Assembly: GCA_013141075.1 (NCBI GenBank)
Contig: JABFRQ010000005.1
Span: 558,001-622,000 of the forward strand
DNA: 64,000 bases
Source: Methylotenera sp.
GTDB lineage: Bacteria; Pseudomonadota; Gammaproteobacteria; Burkholderiales; Methylophilaceae
Direction: 5' to 3'
Position numbers and translations under genes: made by a program. Positions 36,609-44,957 of the stretch are shown here, in pieces. The notes under the pieces are model-generated. The model did no database searches and was not told where the DNA came from. It saw nothing but the letters and a program-made list of their open reading frames with translations. Each line of letters starts with the position of its first letter. Within the stretch, counting starts at the first letter, position 1.

Positions 36609-38984
36609 ATGCAAATCCCTTATATTTCGCGCATAAGCGTGAGCAAGCTTGCTGTGCCATTAGTTTTGAAAATGGTTCTTAAAATCGGTATCTTAGCTAC
36701 AGCACTTGTGTTTACTAGCTCTGCTACCTTAGCTGGTGGCGTTTTAAGCGCAAATAAAAAAGTGACTACTAACACGCCTAAAAGCAATACGCTACCAGTG
36801 CTGCAAAAACATGCGACATCCGTCAGCAATGCCAGCGGTGGCAATTACACTGTAGATTGGGTAGTGCAATATGCCAACACCAGCGGTCAAACCATTACTA
36901 ATGCCACGGTAAAAGACGGAGCAATTTCTACGATTATTCCAGGCAGCTTACAACAACCAGCAGGCTGGATGGGCGTAACAAGTTCAGGTAACACCATAGC
37001 CACTTGGACGGGTACAAGCGTGCCACCGTTTGGGGTGATGACTGCGCCTTTCCCCGTAGCAATGAGTAGCACACTTACTTTTAGTGGGTCAGGAGATGGT
37101 TATCAGCCAATACCATATACTAAAATTTCAGCACCTTCTGGTCCGCGAATTTATGTAAGGAATCACCATCAAACGCCAAATGCCGTTTTATTTAAATGCT
37201 TAGATTTGACCTCAGGTACGGACTGCATGGGCTGGACTGGTGGCAAAAAACTACCTATGGGCGACTCATCCTCCGATGGGTCGGGAACAATGGGCAATAC
37301 TGCTGAATATGAAATTATTAACGGAAAAATGTATTACGCTGCAATGGGAGTTGCGACTTCTGGAAAAATGGGCATTGGTTGCTATGATTTAGAAACCGAA
37401 TCTAAATGTGGGCTTACTTTGTTTACAGCTTCTCGTCCTTTAGGCTTGCTTATCAACGGCCCTTGGCGTGTAGGAAATGAATTGTATGTAGCAGGTACAA
37501 ATGGCACACTTTATTGCGCAACACTGCCAGCCTTAGGTTTTTGTGTGGGTGCTAGTTACGCCCTGCCTGCAGTGGCCATTAAAGTACATGTTGATTTACC
37601 TGCTTTCGATAATGTGGGTGCAAATTATTTGGCTGGGAAAGTAATAGGTGACAAGCTCTTTATAACATCAACAAAAAGCGGAAACAAATATACTAATTGC
37701 TTTAACGCCACAACAAAAACAGCTTGCTGGTCTGCGACTTTACCAACTATTGGCACATCCGCTTATTCTTACGCTTCAAGTAACAATGTAAGTAATTTTC
37801 TTTATTACAACACTGGTGGTACGGCTATTGCTATTTGCTCAATGCAAACTGCATCACCTTATCAATATTGCGTTGATGCCACAACAGGGACAAGTGTTAC
37901 GTTACCAGTGGTTTTCCCAGGTTTGCATATGGGTGCAGGGCTAGAGGCCGACGCATCAGCAAGCACAGGAAAAACTTATTTTGTTAGTAGCTTATATCAG
38001 GCTAATAACCACAAAGCATATTGTTGGGATTGGACTACGGCTAATGTATGTACTGGTACAACTGCGGGCTTAATTGCCACCCATACTCCGCCATTAGCAG
38101 ATTATGGTTCAAATGTAGATGACCAAGGTTGTATTTGGGTGTATGGAGACCCAGGTGTGCCTGGCAATTTATGGCACTTTGACCCCAATAATATTGACCC
38201 AAACACTCAGCTAGCAAAACCTTGTGGTGCAGAAGCGGGTAAATTTATTAAAGTGTTTCAACCACTTAAGTACTGCTCAGGTGCAAAGCCTTTTCATTGG
38301 TTAAGCGTAGCCGTAACTGGGGCGCCTATTACTAACTATACGGCATTTACTATCAATGTGTTGCACCCCACTAGCAATGCCGTATTGCTCACGCAAAACC
38401 TGATGCCAGCAGGCCCAATGTTGGTGGATATTAGCAGTTTAGATGCGCAAACTTTAAGCCAGCCGCTAAAAATTGAAGTGGTGTATACGCCTAAGCCGAA
38501 TGTGCATGATAAGCCGATTTTAGAGGTGCATTATGATGGCCCACCAATGGAATTTTGCTTTAAGAGTGAGCATAAATGCGACCAAGGGCCAATTACTAAT
38601 AAAGTCAGTACTGAGTTTCCTGATAACCAAAGTGCAAGAGCATCTTTTGGTGGGCAATCTAATGCAAAAGCCAAGCTTTATACAGCGCAAGCCAATGCGC
38701 CCACGGCGCCAGGTTGCCCGTCAACCTGCGGCACAGCTGGTCAGCCGCTTTGCCCATTGTGCGATTGTTTAGGCAACCCTGTACCAGTGTGCGGCACGCC
38801 AGGTCAGCCGCCTTGCCCCAAATGTGGGCAAGTAGGCCAACCCCCATGCCCCGCGTGCGGCCAAGCAGGGCAGCCGCTGTGCCCAGATTGCACTGCTACG
38901 CCAACTAACGGTAGTGGAACGGTGACACCAAAAAATGCTAGCCAGCCAAGAAGCAGCGCAACAAATAGCAGTATTTTTAAATAA
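36609..38984 (+). CDS. Exported Cys-rich protein with DUF11-like domain, propeller-like repeats and CPxC tail
   Basis: The 791-residue precursor has a signal peptide at about 1-42 (ending TLA). A DUF11-like beta domain follows (about 75-175; YTVDWVVQYANTSGQTITNA). At about 180-540 six segments repeat a C-x(7-12)-C pattern, for example FKCLDLTSGTDCMGW, IGCYDLETESKCG, TNCFNATTKTACW and AYCWDWTTANVC, as expected for propeller blades each closed by a disulfide. Residues about 701-762 form a cysteine/proline tail with four CPxC units joined by GQxGQP. No membrane anchor or sorting signal is visible after it. The next gene shares the tail motif. The protein is not one I can name; a surface or matrix role is inferred. 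Confidence 0.75.
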   Translation: MQIPYISRISVSKLAVPLVLKMVLKIGILATALVFTSSATLAGGVLSANKKVTTNTPKSNTLPVLQKHATSVSNASGGNYTVDWVVQYANTSGQTITNATVKDGAISTIIPGSLQQPAGWMGVTSSGNTIATWTGTSVPPFGVMTAPFPVAMSSTLTFSGSGDGYQPIPYTKISAPSGPRIYVRNHHQTPNAVLFKCLDLTSGTDCMGWTGGKKLPMGDSSSDGSGTMGNTAEYEIINGKMYYAAMGVATSGKMGIGCYDLETESKCGLTLFTASRPLGLLINGPWRVGNELYVAGTNGTLYCATLPALGFCVGASYALPAVAIKVHVDLPAFDNVGANYLAGKVIGDKLFITSTKSGNKYTNCFNATTKTACWSATLPTIGTSAYSYASSNNVSNFLYYNTGGTAIAICSMQTASPYQYCVDATTGTSVTLPVVFPGLHMGAGLEADASASTGKTYFVSSLYQANNHKAYCWDWTTANVCTGTTAGLIATHTPPLADYGSNVDDQGCIWVYGDPGVPGNLWHFDPNNIDPNTQLAKPCGAEAGKFIKVFQPLKYCSGAKPFHWLSVAVTGAPITNYTAFTINVLHPTSNAVLLTQNLMPAGPMLVDISSLDAQTLSQPLKIEVVYTPKPNVHDKPILEVHYDGPPMEFCFKSEHKCDQGPITNKVSTEFPDNQSARASFGGQSNAKAKLYTAQANAPTAPGCPSTCGTAGQPLCPLCDCLGNPVPVCGTPGQPPCPKCGQVGQPPCPACGQAGQPLCPDCTATPTNGSGTVTPKNASQPRSSATNSSIFK

Positions 38985-39001
38985 TGCTATCGGAGAATAA
39001 T

Positions 39002-41056
39002 ATGAAAAATAATCACTTCACACATCAATTAGCCACCCGTTTAACTACTTTGGCCGCAACCTTAATTTTTGCTAGTGCCGCATTGGCTGGTGCTGTGGAT
39101 ACGCCTAGACCAAGCGGAGGCGGCGGTGTTGGTATCGGCATTGATATTGGCTCTGTGATAAATATTTTAAAAAATGCAAATAAAAAATGCGACCCAAAAG
39201 TTTTAGAAGAGGCACAAAAAACTTGCGCAGTTAAGTCATCTAACCCAGTGGCAACGCAAGCAGTGGTTGACCAAGCTTGCGTTAAAAAGCTGTGTGCGGC
39301 AGGCGGCACAACTGGCACTGTTATCGTTGAGCCTAAAAAAGAGGATAATAAATGTAACCCTGAAGTTGAAGAAGGTGCGCACTACGCTTACCAACACGGC
39401 GTGGTAAAGGGCATGACAGAAGATGCGTATGTTAAAAAACAGTGCGCGGCCTACGCCGCAGGCATAGGCATGACATTTAAAGCACAATCGGTAAAAAGAA
39501 CTTATCAACCACAAGGGCCAACTTGCAAGGTGAATGGTAATTTTGAAACGGGTGGATTAACTATGTGGACAGGGGCAGATAATGGCCTTATTAGTCCATT
39601 AGATTTCATCAGAACTGGAGGGAGTACTTGGACTAATATTCCTTATGTAGGGATTAAATCTAACACTGCTATTACTAATGATAACGGACATCAAACAATT
39701 GTAAATGCTGGTGTTGACCCATCTGTAGGCGCACTTCTTCAACAACTACCCCCAAGTGGCGGTAGTTCGGCAGCTAGAGTAGGGAACTCTCAAGTTATGT
39801 ATGGCGAAGAGTTGTTGGCAAAATCCTTTATGGTAACCCCTGCTGATGCGATTGTGAATTTTTCTTATGCCTTAGTACTTGAGAATCCATCTGGTCATCC
39901 TGGTTTAGGTCTTAACGGAGGTGCTCAACCAACATTTATGGTGGTGGTACGTGATGCCGCAGGCAATGACATTACTGGTGGTGCTGGCGGTAGGGTGCAT
40001 TTATCTACAGGGTTAAACCCAAATGTAATGGTAGCAGATGCAACGCAACCATTTTTTACACCATTCCCAACCAGTAATCCAACAACGGTTTATAAAGATT
40101 GGTCATGCGCTCAAATCAACTTGGCTGATTTGGTTGGGCAAAATGTAACTGTTGAGTTCATTACTCATGATTGCGGGTGGAGTGGGCATTATGGCTACGC
40201 CTACATTGATGATTTTTGTGGCACTTGTGGCATTAAAGGTAATGATGGTTGGTTGGAACTCGCCCAAAGTGACAAGTGCGGCGTAGGTAAAGTGTGTGTT
40301 GATGTTGGTGTGCCGCATAAAGGTAGCACGATTGGGCAGGCGACCATTAAGTTAGATATTTGGCAAAGTGGCGTGCTGGTTAAAACGCTCACTAGCCCAG
40401 TACAAACCGCCAATGGACAATATTGCTTTACGATTGACCCTGCCACAATATCTGGCCTAGATTTAACTAAAGGATTTGATTACAACGCCACAGCAACCAT
40501 GCAATTAGGCTCAATTACTTTGCCGCCTAAAACTATCGGCGTGCCGATTACTGGCACACTAGCTGCGCAAAATAATGACTACACCCCAAAATGTGCAGAA
40601 CCCTGCGCAAGCTGCGGCACAGCGACTACGCCGTTATGCCCGCCATGTGGACAACAAGGTCAGCCACTATGCCCAGCATGTGGTCAAGCAGGGCAGCCTG
40701 CTTGCCCTGTACAAACGGGTTGCACGCCGAATATGTTGGGTTGCATTGATCCTCCTGATGAGGTTTGCGCGCCAGGTAGCCCAGGTTGGCCGCTATGTAA
40801 ACATAGCCCACCAACCTGTTTAAACCCGCCTTGTATGGTTGTTAAGCCGCCCAAAGTTGCTTGCATTCCTAAAATTAAACCAATGAAAGAGTTGCCCACA
40901 AAAGCAGCAGTTAAACCAAAAGCAAAACCTCGACCAAAACCAGTGGTGAGCAAGGGCGATGTACCAAAACCAGTGCATAAAGTAAAACGCAAACCACGCC
41001 CAAAACCAGCGCAAAGCAGTGCGCCAGTTGAAGCGCCGTTTGATGATGGTTGTTAA
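39002..41056 (+). CDS. Exported Cys-rich protein with jelly-roll-like domain, CPxC motif and Lys/Pro tail
   Basis: The 684-residue precursor starts at an ATG with CGGAG six bases upstream; an in-frame ATG at 38984 touches the previous stop. A signal peptide (about 1-30, ending ALA) is followed by two helical Cys repeats (KKCDPKVLEEA...VKKLCA and NKCNPEVEEGA...VKKQCA, about 58-160). A beta-rich domain at about 170-410 ends in GHYGYAYIDDFCGTC, as in carbohydrate-binding-like jelly rolls of surface proteins. A further beta domain follows, then CPPCGQQGQPLCPAC and GQAGQPACP at about 535-570. The last 60 residues are Lys/Pro-rich and end in Cys. Function unknown; the tail suggests contact with anionic polymers. 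Confidence 0.75.
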   Translation: MKNNHFTHQLATRLTTLAATLIFASAALAGAVDTPRPSGGGGVGIGIDIGSVINILKNANKKCDPKVLEEAQKTCAVKSSNPVATQAVVDQACVKKLCAAGGTTGTVIVEPKKEDNKCNPEVEEGAHYAYQHGVVKGMTEDAYVKKQCAAYAAGIGMTFKAQSVKRTYQPQGPTCKVNGNFETGGLTMWTGADNGLISPLDFIRTGGSTWTNIPYVGIKSNTAITNDNGHQTIVNAGVDPSVGALLQQLPPSGGSSAARVGNSQVMYGEELLAKSFMVTPADAIVNFSYALVLENPSGHPGLGLNGGAQPTFMVVVRDAAGNDITGGAGGRVHLSTGLNPNVMVADATQPFFTPFPTSNPTTVYKDWSCAQINLADLVGQNVTVEFITHDCGWSGHYGYAYIDDFCGTCGIKGNDGWLELAQSDKCGVGKVCVDVGVPHKGSTIGQATIKLDIWQSGVLVKTLTSPVQTANGQYCFTIDPATISGLDLTKGFDYNATATMQLGSITLPPKTIGVPITGTLAAQNNDYTPKCAEPCASCGTATTPLCPPCGQQGQPLCPACGQAGQPACPVQTGCTPNMLGCIDPPDEVCAPGSPGWPLCKHSPPTCLNPPCMVVKPPKVACIPKIKPMKELPTKAAVKPKAKPRPKPVVSKGDVPKPVHKVKRKPRPKPAQSSAPVEAPFDDGC

Positions 41057-41096
41057 AAAGAAATGATAATTGAACAAAAAAACAAGGGATATAACC

Positions 41097-42635
41097 ATGA
41101 GACTAACTAAATCAAGAAAACTTAAGTTTTTAGCAGTCTGTGTATTGCCTCTTTTGGCAAATACGGCACATGCAGCACTGCCAAGCTGTGCGCATCAGGA
41201 GATTACGTATGCCGTTTACGGCAAAAACCAAGCGCAGCAAAAATTAACAACCAATAAAGATTGTAAATTTTTTCTTACTATGAATCATGCGCCTGCTGGC
41301 GACTATAACGTGTATGGTACTTTTTTAAACACCAGTAATGTTTCCAGTGTTGCTACTGGGACCAATACGCCTACAACAACACTTAAAGGAAATATGCTGG
41401 CGAATGGGCGAGTGAATTTAATTGGCATGCTCACCTGTAACGCAGACAAGAAGTGGGTGATTAACTCAGACCCGAACAATACACCACTGTATGACTGCGG
41501 TGCACCAGCAGTTTCTACTGGTAGCGCGCCTGCCAACACGCCTGCAGGGGCATCTTCACCCGTAGCTACTGGTGCAAGTGGTGGATCATGCTGGAAGCTA
41601 GCAAGCACACATTCTGATCATGTGGTTGCCATCAAAAAAGACGGCAGCTTATGGACATGGGGGCTAGGTGCTTGGGGGCAGCTTGGTCATGGTAGTCATG
41701 GGGATGAATCTAATTTAAGCACGCCAATACAGGTTGGGACAGAATCAAATTGGGTGGTGGCAGATGCGGGCGATAATTTTACGCTGGCAGTTAAGTCTGA
41801 TGGCACGCTTTGGGGCTGGGGACTTAATGGGAACAGGGGATTGGGCGATGGCACTCGGGATAATAAAGACACGCCAACGCAAATTGGGGCTGACACTGAC
41901 TGGAAGATGGTGGATGCTGATCGCGCGCACGTGGTTGCAGTAAAGGCCGATGGCTCATTATGGTCATGGGGATATGGCTCTGGTAGGAATCTTCCCAGCG
42001 ACACCGCGCCCGTGCGGGTTGGCACTGATGCAGATTTTCTTCTTGCCACCGCTGGAATGAGCTCAGGCACTGCTTTATCCAACAATGGCACTATCATGTC
42101 TTGGGGCCAAAATAGATATGGGGCTTTAGGTATTGGTCAAACAGGTAGCGCAGGTGAACATGGCGGGTCATCGGGTCTTGATAAATCAGAAAAGCCATTG
42201 GTAGTTGGAAAAGTTACTGATAAATGGAGCGCGGTCAAATCCAGCGGGTTTACCACTTACGCAATTAAATCTGATGGCTCGCTTTGGGTTTGGGGGGTCG
42301 CTCCATTTAAGACTGCAATAGCGAATTCGCCAAAACAAATAGGCAGCAACAGAGACTGGAAATTTATTTCTAACGCTGATGCTGGCATAAGAAATAATGG
42401 ATCACTATGGATTTGGGGAGCTGTTGCAAATGCCAACAATAAAGCCACGCCTATGAAGCAGTTTGGCGCAGATAGGGATTGGAGTTCGATTTCAACTGGG
42501 CGCACAAATTATGTTGCCTTGAAGAGTGACGGCTCATTGTGGACATGGGGCAAAGGCGCTTTCGGGCAGTTGGGAAATGGCACAAACGGTGCAAATGCAA
42601 ACAGTAGTTCGCCAGTTGGTGTAAGTTGCCAATAA
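41097..42635 (+). CDS. Exported RCC1-repeat protein
   Basis: A 512-residue precursor with signal peptide at about 1-23 (ending AHA). The first 160 residues hold a Cys-containing domain and a Thr/Ala/Pro linker. From about 180 on, seven repeats of the RCC1 type are visible, each with (S/K)DGSLWxWG: KKDGSLWTWGLGAWGQLG, KSDGTLWGWG, KADGSLWSWG, NNGTIMSWG, KSDGSLWVWG, NNGSLWIWG and KSDGSLWTWGKGAFGQLG. Seven blades would close a complete propeller. RCC1 folds bind diverse partners, so no function follows. The ATG has AAGGGAT about eight bases upstream; the gene lies 40 bases after the previous one. Confidence 0.82.
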   Translation: MRLTKSRKLKFLAVCVLPLLANTAHAALPSCAHQEITYAVYGKNQAQQKLTTNKDCKFFLTMNHAPAGDYNVYGTFLNTSNVSSVATGTNTPTTTLKGNMLANGRVNLIGMLTCNADKKWVINSDPNNTPLYDCGAPAVSTGSAPANTPAGASSPVATGASGGSCWKLASTHSDHVVAIKKDGSLWTWGLGAWGQLGHGSHGDESNLSTPIQVGTESNWVVADAGDNFTLAVKSDGTLWGWGLNGNRGLGDGTRDNKDTPTQIGADTDWKMVDADRAHVVAVKADGSLWSWGYGSGRNLPSDTAPVRVGTDADFLLATAGMSSGTALSNNGTIMSWGQNRYGALGIGQTGSAGEHGGSSGLDKSEKPLVVGKVTDKWSAVKSSGFTTYAIKSDGSLWVWGVAPFKTAIANSPKQIGSNRDWKFISNADAGIRNNGSLWIWGAVANANNKATPMKQFGADRDWSSISTGRTNYVALKSDGSLWTWGKGAFGQLGNGTNGANANSSSPVGVSCQ

Positions 42636-42652
42636 AATTTAAGGAGAAAGTA

Positions 42653-43144
42653 ATAAGAGTTATCAGTAAACAGTTTTTGGCTTTAAGCCTGCCTGCCGTA
42701 TTTTTGGCGACTACATTAACAACGACATCCGCTTTTGCAGGTGGCTCATCAATCCAAAAAATGGGTTGTGCGCTACCACTTAAGTTGTTCTATATGTCTA
42801 CAGCCTCAACACCACACAGTTTGAATTTCATTTCTGATGTTTTGCCGAATTCAAGTGGATTTTTTACGGCGACAGCTGTGCCAATCCAAGCTGGTGCTGG
42901 TCAATATTTTGTTATGTCGGATAACAAAATAATAACCTGGAATGGAGCTCAAGTTGTAGCTAATCAAGGCGACTATGACCTAGACTATAAGAGAGATGCC
43001 GCTGGTAATATTAAAGGGCGAGTTAAATGTTCTGCCGTTACAGCTCAAGGGCTGGTTTATGTGGAAATTAGAAAAACACAAAATAATCCTAGATCACCTA
43101 ATGGCGGTGTAACGGAAGCGCCTGCTGACCCTAGTACTCATTAA
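42653..43144 (+). CDS. Small exported protein, apparent ATA start
   Basis: The reading frame codes a typical signal peptide (RVISKQFLALSLPAVFLATT, then LTTTSAFA) followed by about 135 residues with two cysteines, ending in a Pro/Ser/Thr-rich tail. The only good ribosome binding site, AAGGAG (42641-42646), stands six bases before ATA (42653), which would start a 163-residue product with a signal peptide like those of its neighbours. The nearest standard alternative, TTG at 42626, overlaps the RCC1 gene and lacks a binding site. Either a rare ATA start is used or an ATG has been lost by one substitution. The domain is unknown to me. Confidence 0.6.
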   Translation: MRVISKQFLALSLPAVFLATTLTTTSAFAGGSSIQKMGCALPLKLFYMSTASTPHSLNFISDVLPNSSGFFTATAVPIQAGAGQYFVMSDNKIITWNGAQVVANQGDYDLDYKRDAAGNIKGRVKCSAVTAQGLVYVEIRKTQNNPRSPNGGVTEAPADPSTH

Positions 43145-43226
43145 ATAATTGCAGATTCATTCAACTAGTCATGCTGGTTTCGCTAGCATAGCCGAAGGGA
43201 CTTATTCATGAATAAATTGGCAAGGT

Positions 43227-43496
43227 TTAGTCCATTTGTAAATCTTGCACAAAGCGCGATGTGCGCTGAATTTCACTTGCAGATAAGCCTTGCTCTTTCA
43301 CGAGCAGGGCTTTTATTTTATCAAAAACGGCGTCGTTGCTAGGGCAAGGGGTTAAGCCATATTTTGCTAGCAATTTTTGGTGAATTAAATTGGTAAATTC
43401 GCCAACTGTAGTGATAAAACTCACCTCGTTATCTGGCAATTGCAGGCCAAATTCCTTTTCGGCAGCCATTACAAATTCAATAATGTCTAAACCCAT
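43227..43496 (-). CDS. Permuted acyl-carrier-protein-like protein
   Basis: An 89-residue protein. Residues 1-40 (MGLDIIEFVMAAEKEFGLQL, then PDNEVSFITTVGEFTNLI) match the second half of acyl carrier proteins, from the DSL site onward, but with Met-Gly in place of Asp-Ser. Residues 56-89 (VFDKIKALLVKEQGLS, SRFVQDLQMD) match the first half of acyl carrier proteins. The order is therefore reversed, and no serine for phosphopantetheine is at the expected site. The ATG has a strong AAGGGAGT; it follows rsmE by 13 bases. I recall similar proteins annotated loosely as acyl carrier proteins, but no established function. Confidence 0.65.
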   Translation of the reverse strand: MGLDIIEFVMAAEKEFGLQLPDNEVSFITTVGEFTNLIHQKLLAKYGLTPCPSNDAVFDKIKALLVKEQGLSASEIQRTSRFVQDLQMD

Positions 43497-43509
43497 AAGC
43501 GCAACTCCC

Positions 43510-44274
43510 TTAAAAGTCGCCCCATAGCGTTTGCATAGCGGCAATTGCGGTGAGTGCGGCGGTTTCGGTGCGTAAAATTCGCGCACCTAGCACTATAGAT
43601 TGAAAACCATTTGCGATGGCAGTGTCAATTTCATGTTGGCTTAGGCCGCCTTCTGCGCCTATCAATAATTCAATATTGCCACTTGGTTTTTGCATGGTTG
43701 CTAGGCGTTGTGCGCCAATTGGGTTGAGTAAAATACGCGTTGGAATTATAGTGCTTAAATGAGCATCGCCAGAAGCCGCATGGTTGTTGGCTTGCAGCCA
43801 TGCTGATAAATGTACAGGGGCGAAAACTTTCGGCACAAACGCACGACCGCTTTGCTCGCAGGCTGAGTTCACCACGTTTTGCCAATGCTCAACACGTTTT
43901 TCTGCACGTTCGGCACTGAGTTTTACTACGCTACGCGTGCTTGAAATGGGCACAATCGCAGTTACGCCTAGTTCTACGGCTTTTTGAATGGTGAAATCCA
44001 TGCGGTCTCCGCTAGAAATTGCTTGTAGCAGGGTGATGCGCAAGGGCGATTCATTGCTTATTTGTTTTGCGGCGGTAATTTTTGCTAATACTTCATTCTT
44101 TTTAATTGAAGTGAGCTCGCAGTTATAATCAAAGCCATCGCCATTAAACACTACCGCGCTATCTCCCACGTTTAATCTTAAAGCCTTTGTTGCATGCGCG
44201 GCGGCGCTTTCTGAGAGTTGAATGGTTGCGCCTAAAGATAAAGAATTGTTGGTGTAAAAACGCAAATTGGCCAT
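43510..44274 (-). CDS. rsmE: 16S rRNA (uracil1498-N3)-methyltransferase
   Basis: SPOUT-class methyltransferase acting on U1498 of 16S rRNA. An N-terminal PUA-like domain (HATKALRLNVGD) is followed by the SPOUT domain: QAISSGDRMDFTIQKAVELGV near 89-109, STRSVVK near 118, and the knot LLIGAEGGLSQHEI near 207-220 and LGARILRTETA near 233. At 254 residues the length is normal. It lies directly upstream of the acyl-carrier-protein-like gene. Confidence 0.95.
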   Translation of the reverse strand: MANLRFYTNNSLSLGATIQLSESAAAHATKALRLNVGDSAVVFNGDGFDYNCELTSIKKNEVLAKITAAKQISNESPLRITLLQAISSGDRMDFTIQKAVELGVTAIVPISSTRSVVKLSAERAEKRVEHWQNVVNSACEQSGRAFVPKVFAPVHLSAWLQANNHAASGDAHLSTIIPTRILLNPIGAQRLATMQKPSGNIELLIGAEGGLSQHEIDTAIANGFQSIVLGARILRTETAALTAIAAMQTLWGDF

Positions 44275-44306
44275 AGATTTATCATCTTTAAAAATTGGTG
44301 AAAAGT

Positions 44307-44327
44307 GATAATATAAACAGTATTATC
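44307..44327. promoter_or_regulatory. Dyad GATAATA-N7-TATTATC between rsmE and the redoxin gene
   Basis: A perfect 7-bp inverted repeat centred in the 88-base divergent region. It could be an operator for either gene, but A+T-rich dyads of this size also arise by chance. Confidence 0.3.
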
Positions 44328-44362
44328 AATATCAATAATTATAACGAAATTAGGAGAACTTC

Positions 44363-44929
44363 ATGGCAGCATTAAATCCCCCCGTTTGTAATTTTGGTCA
44401 GCCAGCCGCCGATTTTAATTTATTGGGCGTTGATGGCAAACGCTATACTTTGGCGGATTGTGCGGGTAAAAATGGCTTATTGGTTATGTTTATTTGTAAC
44501 CATTGCCCGTTTGTTAAAGCCATAAAAACGCGCTTGGTGGCAGACTGCTTGGAGCTAAAAAAATACGGCATCAACACCGTGGCCATTCAAAGCAACGATA
44601 CCGAAAACTATCCTGATGATTCTTTTGAACGCATGAAAGAGGAATCACAACTCTACAATTTTTCGTTTCCGTACTTATTAGATGAAACGCAAGAAGTAGC
44701 CAAGGCTTATGATGCAGTGTGTACGCCAGATTTCTTCGGTTTTAATGCTGATTTAAAATTGCAATATCGCGGCAGGTTTGACGCCGCAGGCCGAGGCGAG
44801 CCGCCAGTAGATAACCCACGCGATTTATTTAACGCCATGAAGTTGATTAGCGAAACTGGCCAAGGGCCAAAAACCCAAATAGCTAGCATTGGTTGTAGTA
44901 TTAAGTGGTTTGCGCAAGAATCTATATAA
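44363..44929 (+). CDS. Thioredoxin-fold redoxin family protein
   Basis: A 188-residue cytoplasmic protein of the AhpC/TSA-redoxin type. The active site CNHCP at 46-50 takes the place of the peroxiredoxin PxxxTxxC. Other stretches are DETQEVAKAYDAVCTPDFFGF and the C-terminal PSIGCSIKW-like IASIGCSIKWF. Related proteins are annotated as thioredoxin family or redoxin proteins; the substrate is unknown. AGGAG precedes the ATG. There is no signal peptide. Confidence 0.85.
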   Translation: MAALNPPVCNFGQPAADFNLLGVDGKRYTLADCAGKNGLLVMFICNHCPFVKAIKTRLVADCLELKKYGINTVAIQSNDTENYPDDSFERMKEESQLYNFSFPYLLDETQEVAKAYDAVCTPDFFGFNADLKLQYRGRFDAAGRGEPPVDNPRDLFNAMKLISETGQGPKTQIASIGCSIKWFAQESI

Positions 44930-44957
44930 TTTTTCATTTAACTAAAAAGATATCTCC

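Noticed and set aside
36609-38984. Multi-haem cytochrome, suggested by many CxxC motifs
   Set aside because: No CxxCH is present; the pairs are CPxC followed by Asp, Gly or other residues, never His.
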